Source: Candidatus Roseilinea mizusawaensis
GTDB taxonomy: Bacteria; Chloroflexota; Anaerolineae; J036; Brachytrichaceae
Length of the DNA: 36,769 nucleotides
Assembly: GCA_016841965.1 (NCBI GenBank)
Contig: JAEANN010000003.1
Location: 1 to 36,769 of the forward strand
Direction of reading: 5' to 3'
Numbering within the stretch: position 1 is the stretch's first letter; each line of letters begins with the position of its first letter. Below the pieces are notes generated by a model. It was not told the origin of the DNA and ran no database searches. It saw only the letters and a list, made by a program, of their open reading frames with translations. The position numbers and the translations under genes were made by a program. Below, piece by piece: positions 23,835-32,223 of the stretch.

Positions 23835-25100
23835 TCACGCACTGCCTCGAACGATCTGCTCCAGCCAGAAAAGCGGATACAGGTAACGCCCGAAGTAGGC
23901 GTCATAGGCGTAAGGCGTCAATGCCAGGTTGATCAGGCACAGGCCGAGCAGCAGAGCCGGTTGGCGCACCCAAGCCGGCAGATCGGGCCACTGGCGCCGC
24001 AGGCGGACGCGATTCCAGGCATGTTCGATCAACAACAGCCCACCCAGCCCTGCGCCCCAGATTATCCCGAACAGGCTGACCGAATGCCACAACCCACAGC
24101 CGATCATGGTTGCCATGACGTTGCGCAATGGATGGCGTCCCGACCCGCCCAGCGCTTGAAAGATGTAATCGTTCATCCAGCGGGTCATGGTGATGTTCCA
24201 GCGCCGCCAGAAGTCGCGCATGCGGTGCGTGTGCAGCAACAGGCCGACAGGAGCGAAGTTTTCCGGCAGGGTGATGCCATACAGGCGCGCCGCGCCGATG
24301 CCCAAATCGGTGTAACCGGAGAAGCCGAGGTAATACGTTGCTCCCAACAGCACGGCAGCCAGCGCGAATTCAATCGGTGGCGTGTGAGGGAAGCGCAGCA
24401 CCGCCGCGCCGGGGTTGAGCGCCGTCAGCAGCACGCCGGCCAGCGCCCCTTTCGCCAGCGCCTGCGCGATGCGCAGCAGGCCGGCCTGTGTGTCGCGCCA
24501 GACCTGCGCCGCGCGCCAGCCGGCCTCTAGCTGGGTGAATTGCGCATTCCATGCCACAAAGCGAATGAGCGGCAAATGCACAAAGGTGGGGAAGAACACA
24601 CACCACGCCAGATAGGCAAACAGCGCCGGCTGCTCTGCTTGCCGGCGCGCATCGCCGAAATCGACGGCGAAGTGCGTCAGCCGCAGAAAGGTGAACGCGA
24701 CCGGCAAGCCGAGCGTGGGCAGGGCAGTGGCTGTGGTCAGGCCGCTCCAGTCCAGCGCCGGCGTGAAGGTCAGCAGGCCGAGCAGGCCGTGCAGCGCGGC
24801 ATACAGCACGACCAGGCCGGCCACGATGTGCGATGAAGCCAGGCCCAAGCGCGACGCCAGGTACACGCCAAGCGCCACGCTGAGCACGCCGGCTACCAGC
24901 AGCAGGGGGCGCTGATACGCGAACAGGACGATGACCAGGCTGATCAGGACGAGCGTGGGCCGGCGTGTGGCCGGTGGCGCAAGCCGGAAGATCAACGCGC
25001 CCAGCCCAATTGCCCCTAGCACGTGCAAAGGTACAAGCGCCTGAGCCAGCGCCATTGCCGTTGCTATTGCATTACTTGCCGCCGCATCTGCCCACGTCAT
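23835..25100 (-). CDS. MBOAT-family O-acyltransferase (AlgI-like)
   Basis: This polytopic inner-membrane protein of 421 aa has about ten hydrophobic segments. The MBOAT signatures are visible: FWRRWNITMTRWMNDYIF at about 297-314 and the catalytic-type histidine His339 in GLWHS. AlgI, DltB and related proteins acetylate or acylate an extracellular polymer. The AlgI partner AlgJ/X was not seen here. It lies on one strand between the UbiA-like and DAO genes with short gaps, so it may belong to the same transcript. Its acceptor is unknown. Confidence 0.85.
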   Translation of the reverse strand: MTWADAAASNAIATAMALAQALVPLHVLGAIGLGALIFRLAPPATRRPTLVLISLVIVLFAYQRPLLLVAGVLSVALGVYLASRLGLASSHIVAGLVVLYAALHGLLGLLTFTPALDWSGLTTATALPTLGLPVAFTFLRLTHFAVDFGDARRQAEQPALFAYLAWCVFFPTFVHLPLIRFVAWNAQFTQLEAGWRAAQVWRDTQAGLLRIAQALAKGALAGVLLTALNPGAAVLRFPHTPPIEFALAAVLLGATYYLGFSGYTDLGIGAARLYGITLPENFAPVGLLLHTHRMRDFWRRWNITMTRWMNDYIFQALGGSGRHPLRNVMATMIGCGLWHSVSLFGIIWGAGLGGLLLIEHAWNRVRLRRQWPDLPAWVRQPALLLGLCLINLALTPYAYDAYFGRYLYPLFWLEQIVRGSA

Positions 25101-25195
25101 ACGCCGCCGGCGTTAAAGTGTAGCAGAAGGGTTAGGTGGCCGGCGTATGTGGGGCGCGTATGGGGCGGCGCGGCGAGGATGTCTTGGATTGCCTC

Positions 25196-26203
25196 TCAGC
25201 CGGCCAGCAGCCGCACGCCTGTTTCGATCACCAGCGCCAGCAGGAACAACAACCCGAAGGCGCGATTGTGCACAAATGCAAACGCTGCCAGCCAGGTCGG
25301 CCAGGCGTCTGCGGGGAACCAGTCGGGTTTCTCGGCCGGCTTGGGCAGCCGAAACATCTTAAACGCCAGCGCCAACTGGCGGATCGCCAGCGCCACGATC
25401 AGCATAACCGGCGAGAAGAAGCCGGCGATCACCAGCGCCGCCACCAGCACGTATTGCATCACCATGCAGCCGATGGCGACCCAGCGCGCCAGATTGTCGC
25501 CCAGGATTACCGGCAGGGTGAAGATGCCTTTTTCGCGGTCGGCGGCGCGCTTGTCGATGTGCTTGCCGAAGATCACCATGGTTGTGCCCAGCGCGTAGGG
25601 CAACCCGCCCAGCACCACGTTCCAGTCCCACTCGCCGGCCACCACATAGTAGCCGCCGCCGATCATCAACGGCCCCCATACCAGCAGGACGGCCACCTCG
25701 CCCAGCCCGACATACTTCAGCGGCCAGGTGTACGCCAGCACGAAAAACGCCCCGGCGATCAACAGCGGCAGGGTCAGCCCGCCACGCGCCAGCACGAGGA
25801 TGATGCCGCAGGCCAGCGCGATGCCGCCGGTGACGATGGCATAGCGCCAGGCGTCTTTCATCGTCCAGAAGCCGGCTTCGAGCGGTTGCACACCATACTG
25901 CGCGCGGTAATAGTTGCCCTTGTCCACGCCGCGCGCGTAGTCGGTCATGTCGTTCAGCAGGTTGTTGGTGGCATGCGCCATGACCAGTCCGATCGTCATC
26001 ACGGCCCACAGTCCAAAGTCGAACTTGCCGGCGCGAATGGCAAAGATGCCGGCGATGGCCGCCGAGATGAAGGTCATGATGAGCACGGCCGACCGCGTGG
26101 CGATCAGCCATTTGGCCAGCGCATCCAGTCGGCCCCATTCTTGCGCGCTCAGGCGCGGCACCCCGCGCAACGCGCGACGCCATATCCCGCTGCTGTTGTT
26201 CAT
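25196..26203 (-). CDS. UbiA-family prenyltransferase
   Basis: This integral-membrane aromatic prenyltransferase homologue has 335 aa and about eight or nine helices. The first Asp-rich motif is NNLLNDMTDYARGVD (residues 80-94) and the second is KHIDKRAADREKG with Asp217 and Asp222. Both are the Mg-diphosphate binding sites of the family. The sequence is MenA/UbiA-like, but the acceptor is undetermined. AGGAG lies about 11 nt before the ATG. The downstream neighbours are an acyltransferase and an amino-acid dehydrogenase, which gives no obvious quinone context. Confidence 0.87.
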   Translation of the reverse strand: MNNSSGIWRRALRGVPRLSAQEWGRLDALAKWLIATRSAVLIMTFISAAIAGIFAIRAGKFDFGLWAVMTIGLVMAHATNNLLNDMTDYARGVDKGNYYRAQYGVQPLEAGFWTMKDAWRYAIVTGGIALACGIILVLARGGLTLPLLIAGAFFVLAYTWPLKYVGLGEVAVLLVWGPLMIGGGYYVVAGEWDWNVVLGGLPYALGTTMVIFGKHIDKRAADREKGIFTLPVILGDNLARWVAIGCMVMQYVLVAALVIAGFFSPVMLIVALAIRQLALAFKMFRLPKPAEKPDWFPADAWPTWLAAFAFVHNRAFGLLFLLALVIETGVRLLAG

Positions 26204-26543
26204 GGATTCATCAACTCCTTGTGCTTGTCTCGACCCTGATTCTGCGCCCCACGCTTGCGCGGGAGCGGCGAGTACAGTACTTCAGGCAGAGATGAATAAC
26301 ACAGCCGGCTGAGCGACAGATGAGCGCACTCAGGCCGGCGAATCGATGGACGCGCCGGGAGCGTTTGTTAAGTTCAAGTTTGTGTGCGTTTGAGGAGAAG
26401 TGACAATCCGCGCAATCACCGTCACACCTATTGCGCTATCTCTGACCAGAATGGTTTGTGGTCGCGTGGAAGTAACAGGTGCCAGGGCGCGCTAAACGCT
26501 TTCGCGCTGCGCGAAGACGAGAAGTCCGGCGCAGGGGTAAAGA
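26204..26543. other. Intergenic region without a recognised gene (340 bp)
   Basis: No gene or known RNA was recognised. It separates the UbiA-like gene's promoter side from the end of the AAA+ ATPase gene. A short hairpin (TTCGCG, CTG, CGCGAA at 26501-26515) lies just downstream of the ATPase stop and lacks a U-tract. Confidence 0.4.
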
Positions 26544-27674
26544 CTACGGCAAGACGAAATCCAGGTAATTCCCCGGATCAACCGCCCTGAATTCTGAATT
26601 TTCGTATGTCTCGCGCCAACCTTTTGGGGGAACGATGGGTTTGTTCGCCTGCCATTTGAACTCATACCCGTACAATTTCCCCTCCCGCTCTTCGACCAAA
26701 TCAATTTCGCGTTGTTGATAGGTGCGCCAGAAGTAACTATTCGCCGGTAGCAGGGCATAGGTGCGATACTTCAGCCGCTCCATCAGCATGAAATTCTCCC
26801 ACAATGCCCCAACGTCGCTGCGTTGGTCGAGGCGGTTGAACTGCGCCAGGATGGCGTTGCGGATGCCGTTATCTAGAAAGTAGTACTTCGACTTGTTCAC
26901 AACTTCCTGGCGCAGGTTGCGGCTGAACCCGCTCAGACGATGGATAACAAAGGCCTTTTCGAGCAGGTCGAGGTAACGCTTGACCGTTTTAACATCTATC
27001 CCCAACTGCGTCGCCAACTCGCTGATGGACACTTCACTCCCGACTTGCAGCGCCAGTAGCTTCAACAAATCGAACAGCGTGCGAGAGCGCTTGATGCGGT
27101 CCAGGGCAAGAATATCCTTCAGCAGGTAGGCATCGGCGATTTCGGTCAGGATTGCGATGCGCTCGCGTCGGCTAGGCGCAAGCAGGACTTCGGGATAGGC
27201 GCCGAAGATGAGGAAATCCTCGAGTTTTTCGCGTAGTTCAAAGCGATTGTAGGTGGAGCGCAACTCCATCTGGGCCAGCGGAAATAAACTCAAGGTGAGC
27301 TTGCGCCCGGTCAACGGTTCGCCTACTTGCCCGGCCAGTTCAAAGGACGAAGACCCGGTGGCAATGACGTAAATGCCGGGCGTCTGGTCGACAATGATCT
27401 TGAGACCCATGCCGATATTCGGGATATTTTGCGCTTCGTCAATAGCGAGCAGTTGGTATCCCTCGACATACGCCAGGATTTGCGCGAAATCCTGCGAACT
27501 CAGCACCTGTTGCGTGCGGATATTGTCCCCCGAGTCCAGTTTGTACTTCAAAGATGTTTGGTCTAGGAATCGGTGTAGCAACGTGGTTTTGCCCACCCGG
27601 CGCGGCCCGTAAATGACCAAAACCTTGTTGGGCTTCAGGAAGGCATCCAAAGGTTCATAAGCGCGCTGGAACAT
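26544..27674 (-). CDS. AAA+ ATPase with C-terminal DUF4143 domain
   Basis: This protein of 376 aa has an AAA_14-type ATPase domain followed by a winged helix and a DUF4143 domain. Walker A GPRRVGKTT lies at 23-31 and Walker B LLAIDEAQ at 75-82. DUF4143 is recognised by KYYFLDNGIRNAIL and the nuclease-like EIDLVEEREGKLYGYEFKW segment. That segment has the E-x-D ... E-x-K pattern of PD-(D/E)XK enzymes. This abundant family is scattered across bacteria and often moves horizontally; its role is not settled. Base composition is lower in GC than the neighbours, which supports transfer. Its promoter suggests a leaderless mRNA. Confidence 0.88.
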   Translation of the reverse strand: MFQRAYEPLDAFLKPNKVLVIYGPRRVGKTTLLHRFLDQTSLKYKLDSGDNIRTQQVLSSQDFAQILAYVEGYQLLAIDEAQNIPNIGMGLKIIVDQTPGIYVIATGSSSFELAGQVGEPLTGRKLTLSLFPLAQMELRSTYNRFELREKLEDFLIFGAYPEVLLAPSRRERIAILTEIADAYLLKDILALDRIKRSRTLFDLLKLLALQVGSEVSISELATQLGIDVKTVKRYLDLLEKAFVIHRLSGFSRNLRQEVVNKSKYYFLDNGIRNAILAQFNRLDQRSDVGALWENFMLMERLKYRTYALLPANSYFWRTYQQREIDLVEEREGKLYGYEFKWQANKPIVPPKGWRETYENSEFRAVDPGNYLDFVLP

Positions 27675-27680
27675 GCGAAC

Positions 27681-27709
27681 AGTCTACATTACGGGCAATA
27701 TTTTGTCAA
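27681..27709 (-). promoter_or_regulatory. Promoter of the AAA+ ATPase gene
   Basis: On the minus strand, TTGACA (27709-27704), a 17-bp spacer and TAGACT (27686-27681) lie directly before the ATG at 27674. The expected transcription start falls on or next to the A of the ATG, so the mRNA may be leaderless. Confidence 0.65.
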
Positions 27710-27756
27710 AAACAAGGGAATGCAGTTCACTGTTTTTGTATTAAAAACAGGGAATG
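27708..27756. repeat. Direct and inverted repeats upstream of the AAA+ ATPase promoter
   Basis: AAAAACAAGGGAATG (27708-27722) and AAAAACAGGGAATG (27743-27756) are direct repeats offset by 35 bp. CTGTTTTT/AAAAACAG (27730-27750, 5-bp spacer) is an exact inverted repeat that overlaps the second copy. The first copy abuts the -35 box. This is a candidate operator. Confidence 0.55.
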
Positions 27757-27829
27757 AGTCTGGGCCGGCCACACTGCTCCTCAAATGCCCGCTGCGTTGG
27801 GGGAGATTGACGTTCCACCCCGCGCCTGT

Positions 27830-28120
27830 TCAGCGCGCAGAAAACCATGCTTGACAGACGAACTGCTCGTACTCGGCCCGATCGCCGGGCGCCAGGAACG
27901 GCGGCAGCGTGTCGAACAGCCGGAACGCAGCGCCGAGCAGGCCGGCTGCCCGGTGCGCTTGCGATTGCATCAGCGCCACGCCGGCCAGCCCGGCCAGACA
28001 ACGCGCCACCATGTGCTGATTACTGAACTCGCGCGCCATGCGCAGGCTCTCTGTGTAAAGCTCGCTGGCGCGCGCAATGTCGTTCAGCCGGCGCGCAACC
28101 TGGCCCAGGTGATGGGTCAC
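27830..28120 (-). pseudogene. C-terminal relic of a TPR-containing transcriptional regulator
   Basis: The 96-residue frame contains ARASELYTESLRMAREF and CLAGLAGVALMQSQ followed by AAGLLGAA. This is the tetratricopeptide ending typical of large AAA/LuxR or SARP-type regulators of about 900-1000 aa. The rest of such a gene is not present upstream, so this is a remnant. It lies in an 800-bp stretch without intact genes. Confidence 0.65.
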
Positions 28121-28317
28121 GATCAGGATGGCCGCTGTCTGTGACCGGCAGCACCACGGGATGCTTGCTCACGTCCACGTTGGACGGCGTGCGGAGACGG
28201 TGGCTGTGCCGTTGCCGTTATCTTCCCCTCGCCGTTGCTGTGTAGGGCGCATTCTGCATCGCAGCGACGACCGGCGTGCTGACCAAAACCGGCGCGATAT
28301 TGGACACGGTAAAGGTG

Positions 28318-28428
28318 AAGATGGCCCTAGGCAAGATGGCCATCTCTGACCAGGTGCTGCTAAAGCCCGGCCTGCTGACCGACAGTGAATGGGCCGAACG
28401 GCGTCCCGAACGGTTTCAGAAACGTGTG
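28318..28428 (+). pseudogene. Relic of an HD-GYP phosphodiesterase domain
   Basis: The frame reads ALGKMAISDQVLLKPGLLTDSEWAE, which is the HD-GYP consensus around LLHDIGKxxIxDxxLLKPGPLT. The HD residues themselves are lost and the frame drifts after about 35 residues. Flanking sequence gives no further domain, so this is a fragment of a cyclic-di-GMP phosphodiesterase or response regulator gene. Confidence 0.65.
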
Positions 28429-28499
28429 ATCGATCATCCGGGCCAGAGCCTGGGGTGTCAGCCGGCTGCCTGTAAGGCCGGCGCCGGTCACAGCACTGC

Positions 28500-29480
28500 T
28501 CATTGCATCCTCCGCGCTTGCATGAACGCTTCCACTTCCGCCCGGGTGGGTAGCGCCGGGATCGCGCCCGGTCTGGTGCAGGCCAACCCGCCTACCACGA
28601 TGGCATAGGCGAGCGCGTCACGCACGACCGACTCGGCCACAAGTCTCAAAGAGCCGAGCCGCTCGCGTTCGGGCAGCAGCCGGCTGATCATGGCAGCCAT
28701 GAACCCGTCTCCGGCCCCGGTTGTCTCGACGACATTCACAGGTACGGCCGGCAGATCAATCTGATAGACGCCGTTGGTCGCAATCGCACCGTTTGCTCCC
28801 CGGCTGATCACCAGCAGCTCGACGCCCCGATCCAGCACTGCCCGGATACCACTCTCCAGATCGGTGTGGCCGGTGGCGACTTCCCACTCTTCTTCGCTGA
28901 TCTTGGCGAGGTGGCACTGGCGAAATGAATCGCGAATCACGCGCTGCGCCGTTTCGACATCCGGCCACAGGGTGGGGCGGTAATTCGGATCGTAGGTAAT
29001 CATCAATCCCCGTTCCTGGGCCATGCGCAGCGCCTTGTGTTGCGCGCTGGCGGCCGGCTCGTGGATGAACGTGATCGAGCCGAAATGAAAGCAGCGCGCG
29101 CCGTCGAACAGTCGCGCATCGATCTCATCCTCGCGCAGCATCATGTCGGCGCCGGGGTTGCGATAGAAGCACAAGTCTTTGCGTCCATCGTCCCACACCG
29201 CTACGAACACGGCAGTTGTGCGCGCCTGTGGATCGACAAACAAATAGCGCGTGTCAATGCCGTCTGCGGCCAGACTGTCGCGCAGATACACGCCAAATGG
29301 ATCGTCGCCCACTTTGCTGACGAAGGCCGCCGGCGTGCCCAGGCGTTGCAGCGCCACCGCGACATTGGCCGGCGCGCCCCCCGGTGCTTTGATGAAGCCC
29401 GGCGCGCGCGTCAGCGGCGTGTTCGCCTGCGTGGACACAAATTCGACCAGCACTTCCCCCATGCAAATGACATCTGCCAT
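28500..29480 (-). CDS. PfkB-family carbohydrate kinase
   Basis: This cytosolic ribokinase-type sugar kinase has 326 aa. The N-terminal GGAPANVA motif and the C-terminal TTGAGDGF motif with catalytic Asp258 are both intact. The closest types are fructokinase and 2-keto-3-deoxygluconate kinase; the substrate is not certain. ATG 29480 is chosen because GGAGAG precedes it and MADVICMGEV is the usual family start. It lies 68 bp downstream of the unrecognised HGS-motif gene on the same strand. It may act on an intermediate of the sugar pathways nearby. Confidence 0.9.
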   Translation of the reverse strand: MADVICMGEVLVEFVSTQANTPLTRAPGFIKAPGGAPANVAVALQRLGTPAAFVSKVGDDPFGVYLRDSLAADGIDTRYLFVDPQARTTAVFVAVWDDGRKDLCFYRNPGADMMLREDEIDARLFDGARCFHFGSITFIHEPAASAQHKALRMAQERGLMITYDPNYRPTLWPDVETAQRVIRDSFRQCHLAKISEEEWEVATGHTDLESGIRAVLDRGVELLVISRGANGAIATNGVYQIDLPAVPVNVVETTGAGDGFMAAMISRLLPERERLGSLRLVAESVVRDALAYAIVVGGLACTRPGAIPALPTRAEVEAFMQARRMQ

Positions 29481-29548
29481 CTTTCTCTCCAGTTCTCTGG
29501 TGTGATGCGGCGAATCGCGCCAGAATGTATGCCGGCTTGCGCGCAGTG

Positions 29549-30361
29549 TCAACTCAGGGCGGCGGCCAGGCGTGTCTTGTAGTGCAACCAGGTCTCGAAA
29601 ACAGGCTCATCTTCAGGGTGACCGGTCACGCTGTGCAAGAATGGAAAGTCAGCCGGCGACACCGGCAGTCGGGCTACGATCGGCGCTTCGCGCTCGCTGA
29701 TCCATTCATCGAAGCGCGCCGGCCCTTCGGCGGTCGGCCTGAATCCCTCGGCGCGCAGGATGTAGATCATGCCGTTCACCCAGTTGGCATGTGGCAACAC
29801 CTGCTCGTTGATTGAGAACAAATAGAAACGCGCGCGCTTGCCGTCGGGTGTGTCAACCACCAGGCAGGCATTGCGCAGACTGCCTGCCCATCCTGCTTGC
29901 GAAATACAGGCGAAAAACAATGGCCAGATGCCGTCGCCGGCTGCAAACACTGCATTCACCGGCCGGCCGACCCAGTCGGACTGCGGGCGTGGTTGCAGAC
30001 GGTCAATGTCAGGATTGCTGGAGCCGTGAAGCAGGTAATGCTTGTGTTCGGTCAAGTAACGCAGGAATTCATGTTTCGGGTAGGGCAGGCTGTATGTCAT
30101 CTGCCGGCCGGCCGGCGCATCGAAATATCGTTCCATCAACTGCTCGAACGCGCTCACGGCGGCCTGGCTCAGCGCAAGCGGTGGCGCTTTGAGGAACAGG
30201 CGTTCGCACAGCGCCAGCGCAACCTGTGCGCGATCATTCGATAGGCCGGCGCGCAGCAGGATTTCGGGTTGAGCCGCGCTGGGATCGAACAGCCAGCGCG
30301 CAATGTGCGGCGCAATCTCGCGCAGCGCAGCCGGCGGTATTGATAATGGATCAGCACACAT
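29549..30361 (-). CDS. Unrecognised protein with an HGS motif (ADP-ribosyltransferase-like?)
   Basis: No certain family was recognised for this 270-aa protein. A central block has YLLHGSS (His112-Gly-Ser) followed 22 residues later by AVFAAGDGIWPLFFA. This order is reminiscent of the HGS/HGT strand and second strand of ADP-ribosyltransferase-fold proteins, with INEQ further on as a possible third motif. It has no signal peptide or membrane segment. AGAGGAAAG lies before the ATG. It precedes the PfkB kinase gene on the same strand and is divergent from the amidohydrolase gene at 30528. The ART assignment is inference. Confidence 0.65.
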   Translation of the reverse strand: MCADPLSIPPAALREIAPHIARWLFDPSAAQPEILLRAGLSNDRAQVALALCERLFLKAPPLALSQAAVSAFEQLMERYFDAPAGRQMTYSLPYPKHEFLRYLTEHKHYLLHGSSNPDIDRLQPRPQSDWVGRPVNAVFAAGDGIWPLFFACISQAGWAGSLRNACLVVDTPDGKRARFYLFSINEQVLPHANWVNGMIYILRAEGFRPTAEGPARFDEWISEREAPIVARLPVSPADFPFLHSVTGHPEDEPVFETWLHYKTRLAAALS

Positions 30362-30527
30362 CGTCTTTCCTCTGGGACTGGATTACACTCTGGGTCGGCA
30401 ATTATCATCCTCCCGCACGGCTGTGAAATGTGCGCGCGGGTGATCTGGCCGGCAAAACAGGTGTTCGGCGCGCCGGCCAGGTGATGATATCGCATGTTGC
30501 CATGACTCGCGGAGGTCCCGATCGAAC

Positions 30528-31370
30528 ATGCAAAACGTGCACACGCATGTCTGGGAAGAGCATCTGCACCTTGCGCCGTTCTTTGTCAAGGAGGCCGAAC
30601 TATCGCGCGGCTATCCGCTCGATATGACGGTGCGCTATGCCGATTTCATGTCCGACAACGCGTGCTTTGAGCGGGTGGTGGTGTTGGGCGCAAAGGCGCG
30701 TCTGAACGGTATCTGGGTTCCCGATGATTATCTGGCTGCGTTCGTGGCGCAGGCGCCGGGCAAGTTATATGGGTTCGCCGGCTGCGACCCAACTCAGTCC
30801 GGCTACCTCGACGAGCTGCGCCGCGCTGCCGAAGATTTGCGCCTGTCTGGCGTGAAGATGATGCCCATGTACGCCGGCTTTGATCCGCGCGATCCGCGCT
30901 GCGACCCGGTGTACGCTTACTGCCAGTCGCGCGGTCTGCCCATCCTCTTTCACACCGGCACGACCTTCAACCGGCAGGCCCCGCTCGCTTTCAGCCGGCC
31001 CTGGTTGTGGGACGACGTGGCCATTCGCTATCCAGAATTGCGCATGGTGCTGGCCCATGTGGGGCATCCATTCTGCGAAGAGTGCCTGGTTGTCATTCGC
31101 AAGCACCCGCATGTGTACGCCGACATCTCGGCGTTGTTCTATCGCCCCTGGCAGTTCTACAACATGCTGGTCGCTGCGCAGGAATACAAGGTGACGCACA
31201 AGTTGCTCTTTGGCACCGACTACCCATTTGCCACAGCACAGGAGTCTATCGAAGGACTGCGCCAGGCCAATCGTGTTGTTGGCAACAGCGGCCTGCCGTA
31301 TATCACCGATGCCACTGTCGAAGGCATCCTCCACCGCGACGCATTCGCCCTGTTGGGCATTTCATCCTGA
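30528..31370 (+). CDS. Amidohydrolase_2 family protein
   Basis: This TIM-barrel hydrolase or decarboxylase homologue has 280 aa. The HTH metal-binding strand is at residues 5-7, a second histidine block is ILFHTG, then VLAHVGHPF, and the late Asp is in FGTDYPF. All expected metal ligands are present. GGAGG lies 12 nt before the ATG. It is followed by an RraA-family gene across an eight-copy 7-bp repeat, so a small degradation operon is likely. The substrate is unknown; related proteins include aromatic-acid decarboxylases and lactonases. Confidence 0.87.
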   Translation: MQNVHTHVWEEHLHLAPFFVKEAELSRGYPLDMTVRYADFMSDNACFERVVVLGAKARLNGIWVPDDYLAAFVAQAPGKLYGFAGCDPTQSGYLDELRRAAEDLRLSGVKMMPMYAGFDPRDPRCDPVYAYCQSRGLPILFHTGTTFNRQAPLAFSRPWLWDDVAIRYPELRMVLAHVGHPFCEECLVVIRKHPHVYADISALFYRPWQFYNMLVAAQEYKVTHKLLFGTDYPFATAQESIEGLRQANRVVGNSGLPYITDATVEGILHRDAFALLGISS

Positions 31371-31373
31371 GTT

Positions 31374-31429
31374 TGTCATCTGTGATCTGTGATCTGTGAT
31401 CTGTGATCTGTGATCTGTCATCTGTCATC
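31374..31429. repeat. Heptanucleotide tandem repeat, eight copies
   Basis: TGTSATC units run without interruption for 56 bp: one TGTCATC, five TGTGATC, two TGTCATC. The array begins 3 bp after the stop of the amidohydrolase gene and ends 25 bp before the ATG of the RraA-family gene. With a 7-bp unit, copy-number change shifts every frame that crosses the array. Confidence 0.95.
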
Positions 31430-31454
31430 TGCACGCCGTCATCTCTCTTCTGCC

Positions 31455-32126
31455 ATGACCAACGACCAATCGACTTCCGAGTTCATCAAGACGAATCTCT
31501 ACGTGCCTGTGGTGTGCGACATTCTGGACGGATTGGGATATCGCAATCAGGCCATGCACCGGCGCTTGCGTCCCTTGCTGCCGGATATGCGCGCGTGCGG
31601 GTTTGTGGGCCGGGCGCGCACCGTGCGCTGGATGGAGATCGATTACATCGTCGAGGATGATCCCTACGGACTGGAGATTGACATTGTCGATTCGCTCAGG
31701 CCCGGCGATGTGATTGTGCACTCGACCGACTACGCCGGCACCAATGCGCCCTGGGGCGAGCTGATGTCCACCATCGCCAAGCGCAATGGATGCGTGGGTT
31801 GCGTGTGCGATAGCCAGATCCGCGACTGCGTGCGCATCATCGAGATGGGATTCCCGGTGTATTACGCCGGCATTTGCCCACTCGACTCGAAGGGCCGGGC
31901 GCGCGTCATGGCAATCGACGTGCCCATCCGCTGCGGCGAGGTGCTGGTGCGGCCGGGTGAGATCGTCTTTGCTGACTATGACGGTATCGTTGTCATTCCG
32001 CGCGAAGTCGAGCAGCACGTGTTGGCGCTGGCGCAGGAGAAAGCCGGCAAGGAGTCGCTGACGCGCAATGAACTTCTGGCCGGCAAGTCGTTGCGCGAGG
32101 TGTATGAAAAGTATCGCGTGCTGTAG
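31455..32126 (+). CDS. RraA-family protein (aldolase-like)
   Basis: This protein of 223 aa has the RraA/HMG-CHA aldolase fold. GELM lies at 101-104 and the conserved D-x3-RD motif appears as DSQIRD (Asp119, Arg123, Asp124). The canonical Gly of DGxxRD is Ser here. Such residues bind divalent metal and pyruvate in class II aldolases of this group, so aldol cleavage of a keto acid is plausible. RNase E inhibition is unlikely for this type. No Shine-Dalgarno sequence precedes ATG 31455. The frame is open through GTG 31410 within the 7-bp repeat, which is an alternative start. Confidence 0.85.
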   Translation: MTNDQSTSEFIKTNLYVPVVCDILDGLGYRNQAMHRRLRPLLPDMRACGFVGRARTVRWMEIDYIVEDDPYGLEIDIVDSLRPGDVIVHSTDYAGTNAPWGELMSTIAKRNGCVGCVCDSQIRDCVRIIEMGFPVYYAGICPLDSKGRARVMAIDVPIRCGEVLVRPGEIVFADYDGIVVIPREVEQHVLALAQEKAGKESLTRNELLAGKSLREVYEKYRVL

Positions 32127-32155
32127 CCGGTTAGCCTGTTCTTAATTCTCACTTT

Positions 32156-32161
32156 TATAAT
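32156..32161 (+). promoter_or_regulatory. -10 element of the FbpABC-like operon
   Basis: A perfect TATAAT lies 62 bp before the start codon of the binding-protein gene. The -35 side is weak (TTAGCC with a 19-bp spacer), so an activator or a non-consensus promoter is possible. Confidence 0.5.
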
Positions 32162-32223
32162 CGCCCCTGTATCGCTGAAGCAAACCCAATCAGTCTGTTC
32201 ACAACTTCGATTTTGAGGTGCCC

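Noticed and set aside
31374-31429. Heptamer array as a CRISPR array
   Set aside because: The units are 7 bp and contiguous, without spacers; it is a simple tandem repeat.
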